Positions 59,506-64,000 of a stretch of DNA of 64,000 nucleotides are shown in pieces (position 1 is the stretch's first letter; every line of letters begins with the position of its first letter). Under the pieces are notes generated by a model that did no database searches, had not been told where the DNA came from, and worked only from the letters and a program-made list of their open reading frames with translations. Source of the DNA: Paenibacillus_G filicis (GTDB taxonomy: Bacteria > Bacillota > Bacilli > Paenibacillales > NBRC-103111); NCBI RefSeq assembly GCF_038070315.1, contig NZ_JBBPCC010000008.1:62001-126000 (forward strand). Reading direction: 5' to 3'. The position numbers and the translations under genes are program-made.

Positions 59506-60157
59506 GTTTATATCCCACTCCTTTCACCGTCTTGATGTAAGGAATATTGGTTTTCTTACGAATATTTTTCAGATGGGTATCGATGATCCGGCTGTCGCCG
59601 AAATAATCATAACCCCAGAGCTGGTCCAGCAGCTGCTCCCGGGTTACGATCTTCCCGGGCTGGGCGGCCAGGGTTTTCAGAATCTCAAATTCCTTGGTCG
59701 TCAGTCCCACGGACATGCCGCCCACATAGGCGTTATAGGAGTCCATATCCAGCCGGAGCTCATGAAATTCGAGCCAATTGCCAGACTGGACAGGACGTGA
59801 GCGCCGGAGTACGGCCTCGACTCGTTTGATTAGCAGCTTGTAGGAGAAGGGCTTGGTCATATAATCGTCAGTCCCGTTCTCGAAGCCTTGGATTTGATCA
59901 TGCTCTTCATGGAGCGCAGTCAACAGAATGATAGGAACATTGGACTGCTGTCTAAGAATCCGGACGACATCATGGCCATTCAGGTTAGGCATCATGATAT
60001 CGGAAATCACCAGATCGTACGTGTCTTGATTCCACAGCTCTAGGCCTTCGGCGCCATCGGAGGCAGACGTGACGGCATAGCCTTGCGAGGACAGGAACTG
60101 CTCGAGCAGCTGCCGGATGGCAGCGTCATCTTCTATGACGAGGATACGTTCGTTCAT
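59495..60157 (-). CDS. OmpR-family response regulator
   Basis: 220 residues. Receiver: acidic pair IEDD (9-12), phospho-Asp53 in LVISDIMMPN, Lys102 in YMTKPF. Winged helix C-terminal domain: VGLTTKEFEILKTLAAQPG, RIIDTHLKNIRKK, IKTVKGVGYKLE. ATG 60157 follows GGGGTGAA; the 42-codon in-frame extension has no support. The histidine kinase start overlaps its end, so translation is coupled. Confidence 0.95.
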   Translation of the reverse strand: MNERILVIEDDAAIRQLLEQFLSSQGYAVTSASDGAEGLELWNQDTYDLVISDIMMPNLNGHDVVRILRQQSNVPIILLTALHEEHDQIQGFENGTDDYMTKPFSYKLLIKRVEAVLRRSRPVQSGNWLEFHELRLDMDSYNAYVGGMSVGLTTKEFEILKTLAAQPGKIVTREQLLDQLWGYDYFGDSRIIDTHLKNIRKKTNIPYIKTVKGVGYKLEH

Positions 60158-60324
60158 GATTGGTTCACCCCAGCTCCAGTATATACGCTGAATCTGAAGT
60201 TGGTATGAAGTTAGAGCTGTTAGTTTCATCCAAGAGGGTCGTTGTGGGAAGAGGGAGTTGAAAGTCGGAGCATGCAGAATCACAAAGCTGCATGCTTCTT
60301 CGCGACTCTGCCGGGAGAAGTCTA

Positions 60325-61080
60325 TTAACCTCGCAGGATCGAAATCCCGAGCTGGCGGTAAGGCTGCAGCGTCTCGTCCGGCACTTCATGATCCGTTATA
60401 AGGTAAGTTAGAGCATGGGTCGGAGCTACGATAAAGGAGGAGGCGGTTCCCAGCTTATCCGCTGTGGCCAGAGCGACGATCTCGGAGGATGCTTCGATCA
60501 TCTGCTTCTTCACATACGTTTCCTCCAGATAAGGGACGCTGATCCCGATCTCCGGGTGAATGGAGCATACGCCGAGAAAGCACAGGTCGGCGCGTATTTT
60601 GCTTAGCGCCTCGACGGTTGCCGCTCCGATGTTGACGAGCGAGTTTTTGTGCAGCTGTCCGCCCAGCATGACAACATCGATCTTCGGATGGGCGGCCAGC
60701 GCGACAGCGATAGGCGGGCTGTTGGTGATCACGGTCGCCATCAGGTGATGCGGCAGGCGCTCGGCGACCCTCAGGGTGGAGGTACTGCCATCCATGAGGA
60801 TGACTTGACCGTTCCTGACGAGGGAGATGGCCGCTTCTGCGAGCTTTTCCTTGGATTCGACCGAGTCGCGCTGCCGGTCCTCGAAGTGTGCGGCCGAAGG
60901 CGACTTGGGCAGGGCTCCTCCATGTACGCGATGGAGCAGGCCCAGCGAGTCCATTTCACGCAGGTCACGGCGTACGGTGTCTTCGGATACGCTCAGAATC
61001 TGGCTCAATTCTGTCGCAATGACTTTTCCGTGCAGCTGCAGCCTTTCCAGTATGGCTTGGTGCCTTTCTTCTCTAAGCAT
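60325..61080 (-). CDS. DeoR-family sugar-metabolism regulator
   Basis: 251 residues. HTH: EERHQAILERLQLHGKVIAT, ELSQILSVSEDTVRRDLREM. DeoR sensor domain: VILMDGSTSTLRVAERLPHH, VVMLGGQLHKNSL, DLCFLGVCSIHPEIG. DeoR regulators sense sugar phosphates. ATG 61080 follows AAGGAG; upstream in-frame extension is unlikely. Divergent from the oxidoreductase-isomerase operon, its likely target. Confidence 0.9.
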   Translation of the reverse strand: MLREERHQAILERLQLHGKVIATELSQILSVSEDTVRRDLREMDSLGLLHRVHGGALPKSPSAAHFEDRQRDSVESKEKLAEAAISLVRNGQVILMDGSTSTLRVAERLPHHLMATVITNSPPIAVALAAHPKIDVVMLGGQLHKNSLVNIGAATVEALSKIRADLCFLGVCSIHPEIGISVPYLEETYVKKQMIEASSEIVALATADKLGTASSFIVAPTHALTYLITDHEVPDETLQPYRQLGISILRG

Positions 61081-61213
61081 CACAACAGGCTCCTTGGGGT
61101 TATTGGATTGGATAGGTCGGGCGATTTTGAATGGAATCATTATAAGTGATGGCTCTCATTAGGGTCAATGAAAAGCAAGGATAAACATGCACGGTCATTC
61201 CTGATTTCTTTCA

Positions 61214-61249
61214 TTGACAATACGTGTTTTTGCGATTTATTATACGTGT
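61214..61249 (+). promoter_or_regulatory. Promoter region of the oxidoreductase operon with direct repeats
   Basis: TTGACA (61214-61219), 18-bp spacer, TATTAT (61238-61243). TACGTGT occurs twice, 22 bp apart (61221-61227 and 61243-61249), bracketing the -10 region; candidate DeoR sites. Confidence 0.5.
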
Positions 61250-61299
61250 ATATAATTGTTATTGCGCGATTTTACTTGCATATAAGAGGGGGCCGTGAA

Positions 61300-62382
61300 A
61301 TGGGAGTCATGGAGGTGCAACCCGGTAAGCTTAGAATCGGTGTGCTCGGCTGCGGTCCGATTTCCCAGGCAGCGCATTTTGAGGCGTGCCGGAGAGCGGG
61401 AAATGCTGAACTTTACGCGATTTGCGATGTGGCGGAGGACTTGCTCGAAGCTATGCAGAATCTGCACAAGCCGAAGGCGGCCTATACCGATTATGACCGG
61501 ATGCTTGCCGATCCTCAGGTGGATGCGATTATCATCGGCATCGCCGACCAATTTCATGTGCCGATGGCTTTGAAGGCGATCCGGGCGGGGAAGCATGTGC
61601 TGGTCGAGAAGCCCCTGGGTGTTACGGTCGAGGAGTGCGAGGGGCTAGAATCTGCGGTACGGGCATCGGGGCTGATCCTGCAGGTCGGCACGATGAAAAG
61701 GTTCGACCCGGGCATCGCTTATGCGGAGAAATTCATCCGGGAAGAGATGGGCGAGATGCTCGCCCTGAAGGCCTGGTATTGTGATTCGACGGTCCGCTAT
61801 ACGGTGTGCGGGAATGTAATGCCGATCCCGGTCCTCAGTGAGAACGCCAGAAGACCGGAGGGCGCTCCTAAGCTCGACCGGCAGCGCTATTACATGCTAA
61901 CGCATGGCAGTCATCTGGTCGATACGGCCCGGTTTCTGGGCGGGGAGATCGTCCGTGTACAGGCGTGGCATGTGCAGAAGTATGGCGCGTACAGCTGGCT
62001 CGTGACGGTAGAGTACGAGAGCGGAGCCGTCGGTCAATTGGATCTCACGGTAGCCGTACGGATGGATTGGCACGAAGGATTCCAGGTGTACGGCGAGCAT
62101 GGCAGTGTCGTCGCCAAGACGTACAACCCGTGGCTGTTCAAGTCTAGCGTGGTCGAGGTGTACTCCGCGAAGGATGGGCTGTTCCGCAAGCCGCTAGGGG
62201 AGGATGCCCACTTCTACCGTCTGCAGGTGGAAGCCTTCGCCGATACGATTCTGCAGGGTGCCCCGATGCGCGGCGCCACTGTGCAGGACGGCGTGCAGGC
62301 GATGAGAGTGATGGCGGCGATTGCCCGGTCCGTGGAAACCGGGGGAAAAGTGAATGTGTCGGACATCACTGGGGGTGTCTGA
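61300..62382 (+). CDS. Gfo/Idh/MocA-family oxidoreductase
   Basis: 360 residues. Rossmann GVLGCGPISQAAHFEACRRA, AIIIGIADQFHVPMALKAI and the family lysine in HVLVEKPLG, then a beta-sheet C-terminal domain with MLTHGSHLVDTARFLGG (catalytic Asp/His region). NAD(P)-dependent oxidation of a sugar or cyclitol. ATG 61300 follows AGAGGGGG. Its stop overlaps the start of the isomerase, so they form an operon facing deoR. Confidence 0.93.
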   Translation: MGVMEVQPGKLRIGVLGCGPISQAAHFEACRRAGNAELYAICDVAEDLLEAMQNLHKPKAAYTDYDRMLADPQVDAIIIGIADQFHVPMALKAIRAGKHVLVEKPLGVTVEECEGLESAVRASGLILQVGTMKRFDPGIAYAEKFIREEMGEMLALKAWYCDSTVRYTVCGNVMPIPVLSENARRPEGAPKLDRQRYYMLTHGSHLVDTARFLGGEIVRVQAWHVQKYGAYSWLVTVEYESGAVGQLDLTVAVRMDWHEGFQVYGEHGSVVAKTYNPWLFKSSVVEVYSAKDGLFRKPLGEDAHFYRLQVEAFADTILQGAPMRGATVQDGVQAMRVMAAIARSVETGGKVNVSDITGGV

Positions 62383-63212
62383 TGGAGCTCGGGATATTTG
62401 CCAAAACGTTCGCCCGTCGGTCCGTGGAGCAAGTGTTCGAGGCGGTTCACAATCACGGTCTCTCCTGCGCCCAGTTCAACCTGTCCTGCGCAGGCTTGCC
62501 GTCCATGCCAGACCGCATCGATGAAAATACGGCCCGAATGATCGGCCGGGAGGCTCGGGCCCGTGGCATACGGCTGTCAGCCGTATCGGGCACCTTCAAC
62601 ATGGCCCACCCCGATGAAGCGCACAGGTGCCGTGGCCTGCGGCGGCTTGCCGTCCTGGCCGCGATCTGCGGAGAGATGGGCACATCGGTGATTACGCTGT
62701 GCACGGGAACCCGGGACCCGGAGCATATGTGGCGCCGGCATGCGGACAACTGCTCGGCTGCAGCCTGGATGGCGATGGCTGACACAGTCGGCCAGGCGCT
62801 GCAGATCGCCGAGGCGCATAAGGTCACGCTCGCCATCGAGCCCGAGGGAGCCAATATTATTTCCACAGCGGCCAAGGCTAGGAAGCTGCTGCTGGAGATG
62901 GGCTCACCCTATTTGAAAATCGTCATGGACGCAGCGAATCTGTATGATCCCAGGCAGACCAAGCCGATGAACGACGTGCTTAGTGAGGCTTTCCACCTGC
63001 TGGGCGAGCATATCGTGATCGCGCATGCCAAGGATGTGAGTCTGGCTGGTGACTCGCCATTTGTAGCGGCCGGCCAAGGGCTGATCGATTATGCACATTA
63101 TGTGCAGCTATTGCGCGCACACGGCTTCGACGGAGCCCTCATCCTGCATGGCCTAAGCGAGGAGCAGGTGGGTGACAGCGTCCAATTTCTGAGAAGCCAG
63201 CTTCAAGCTTGA
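62382..63212 (+). CDS. Sugar phosphate isomerase/epimerase (xylose isomerase-like TIM barrel)
   Basis: 276 residues. AP-endonuclease-2/IolE-like barrel: LGIFAKTFARRSVEQVFEAV, IRLSAVSGTFNMAHPDEAHR, VTLAIEPEGAN, IVMDAANLYDP and VIAHAKDVSL, holding the metal-binding Glu, Asp, His and Glu set. The start overlaps the previous stop (TGATG). Acts with the oxidoreductase, probably in breakdown of a sugar or inositol derivative. Ends inside a shared palindrome with the convergent IMPase gene. Confidence 0.9.
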   Translation: MELGIFAKTFARRSVEQVFEAVHNHGLSCAQFNLSCAGLPSMPDRIDENTARMIGREARARGIRLSAVSGTFNMAHPDEAHRCRGLRRLAVLAAICGEMGTSVITLCTGTRDPEHMWRRHADNCSAAAWMAMADTVGQALQIAEAHKVTLAIEPEGANIISTAAKARKLLLEMGSPYLKIVMDAANLYDPRQTKPMNDVLSEAFHLLGEHIVIAHAKDVSLAGDSPFVAAGQGLIDYAHYVQLLRAHGFDGALILHGLSEEQVGDSVQFLRSQLQA

Positions 63213-63994
63213 ATCCCCTTCAACTCTGCCGACAGCTGATCGAATACCTCCCGGTGCGAAGCGATAATACCGCTCGTCCCCCAGGTAAAAGGATTCCCCT
63301 TGCTGTCGGATACCGTCCCGCCCGCTTCCTGCACGAGCAGGGCGCCTGCCAGCCAGTCATAGTAGTGGCTTCCGAATTCCCAGTAGCCGTCCAATTTGCC
63401 GCAGGCCACATAGGCGAGCTGCAGGGAGACCGACCCCAGCATTTTGACCGCCATGGCTTTGGGCATCACCTGAGCGATCCCGCGAACCGTCAATTCCGCG
63501 GATTCCGCATCTTCGGCTGGCCTGGAGGGCAGCGAGGTCGTGACGTAGGCGTTGGCCAGGCCCTTCTTCTGTGAAACGTGAATAGGCTGCCCATTCAGAT
63601 AGGCGCCTTCCCCCGCCACCGCGTGGAATAACTCCTGACTGCAAGGGTCATACACGAAGGAAGCGGCCGGTTTCCCGTCACGAACGAGGCACAGCGAGAA
63701 AGCGTACAGCGCGAAGCCCTGAATATAGTGCAAGGCCCCATCCAACGGATCACAAATCCAGTACTCCCTGGCGTATTCCGCCTGCTGCTGCTGGTCGACG
63801 TCTAACTCCGAATCCGACCAAGGGATGGACGGGTATCTGACAGACACCTCAGCTCTCAGGGTATCGATGACCCAGGTATTCATCGCTTGAATCTCCGCAA
63901 AAATTTCTTCAAAGGTGGACAGTCGCAGGTTTTGTTTGGATGTCTCATGGATTCGGGCACCTACGGTACGGATAAGCTCGCTGCAAAAGGTCAT
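63203..63994 (-). CDS. Inositol monophosphatase family protein
   Basis: 263 residues. Metal-binding motif ICDPLDGALHYIQGFALYAF (family: DPxDGTxNFxxG) and C-terminal YDWLAGALLVQEAGG (family: WDxAAGxLxxxEAGG). The usual Thr-Asn of the first motif is Ala-His, and the upstream Glu-Glu pair is WSDSELD, so activity may be altered. The frame is open beyond ATG 63994 to the window edge, so the true start may lie outside. Convergent with the isomerase gene, stops overlapping by 10 bp. Confidence 0.85.
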   Translation of the reverse strand: MTFCSELIRTVGARIHETSKQNLRLSTFEEIFAEIQAMNTWVIDTLRAEVSVRYPSIPWSDSELDVDQQQQAEYAREYWICDPLDGALHYIQGFALYAFSLCLVRDGKPAASFVYDPCSQELFHAVAGEGAYLNGQPIHVSQKKGLANAYVTTSLPSRPAEDAESAELTVRGIAQVMPKAMAVKMLGSVSLQLAYVACGKLDGYWEFGSHYYDWLAGALLVQEAGGTVSDSKGNPFTWGTSGIIASHREVFDQLSAELKGIQA

Positions 63995-64000
63995 ATCGAT

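Overview
The window looks like a chromosomal segment of a Paenibacillus-type Firmicute. The signs are: moderate GC; strong AGGAGG-type ribosome sites with frequent GTG/TTG starts; a large surface protein ending in SLH domains; secreted wall hydrolases; many one-component regulators (HxlR, MarR, TetR, GntR, DeoR, WYL, GbsR); and the carboxynorspermidine polyamine route. I see no rRNA, tRNA, CRISPR array, phage module or intact transposon. Most units are single genes or short operons separated by hairpin terminators.

Layout. 0-8.5 kb: end of trpB, a GH3 glucosidase, a divergent oxidoreductase/HxlR pair, an Ldh2-type dehydrogenase, a blaI remnant with its operator, a GntR regulator with a DUF5808-like membrane protein, and a hypothetical gene. 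8.5-20.5 kb: APH-type kinase, a Nudix remnant, endonuclease V with a SUKH/HEAT protein, an MFS exporter, small proteins, an orphan asparagine-synthase/lasso-cyclase-like protein, and a REC-wHTH-BTAD regulator. 20.8-25.1 kb: the giant SLH/InlB-repeat surface protein. 25.4-27.8 kb: two-gene polyamine operon (minus). 28.5-32.4 kb: dehydrogenase remnant, WYL regulator, DinB, GNAT, GbsR-like regulator and a truncated phosphoesterase. 32.5-36.9 kb: amino-acid ABC transporter with an M24 peptidase, plus a TetR regulator. 37-40.4 kb: quinone reductase/HxlR, DUF817 protein, and a MarR gene apparently read from a leaderless mRNA with a hydrolase partner. 40.9-47 kb: malate:quinone oxidoreductase, BtrH-like protein, WYL regulator with a GyrI-like protein, and a sulfatase. 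47.6-52.4 kb: secreted M14 carboxypeptidase and amidase sharing a C-terminal SH3-like module, then a zinc-ribbon/membrane-protein pair. 52.6-57.8 kb: GNAT remnant, quinone oxidoreductase, an ArsR-GyrB-ATPase fusion, Ogt, a MarR/quinone-reductase divergent pair and a small repeat-containing secreted protein. 58-60.2 kb: two-component system. 60.3-64 kb: DeoR regulator facing a sugar/polyol oxidoreductase-isomerase operon, with a convergent IMPase-family gene.

The most unusual object is the minus-strand gene at 53989-55062. It joins an ArsR-like winged helix to a GyrB-type ATPase domain, with no topoisomerase parts, and has a perfect 22-bp palindrome just upstream. A second theme is gene decay: five broken genes (blaI, Nudix, GNAT, dehydrogenase, phosphoesterase) survive as recognisable ends. 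A third is paired regulator/target modules with visible operators (MarR-hydrolase, MarR-NQO, HxlR-NQO). All functions are inferred from sequence recognition without database searches.
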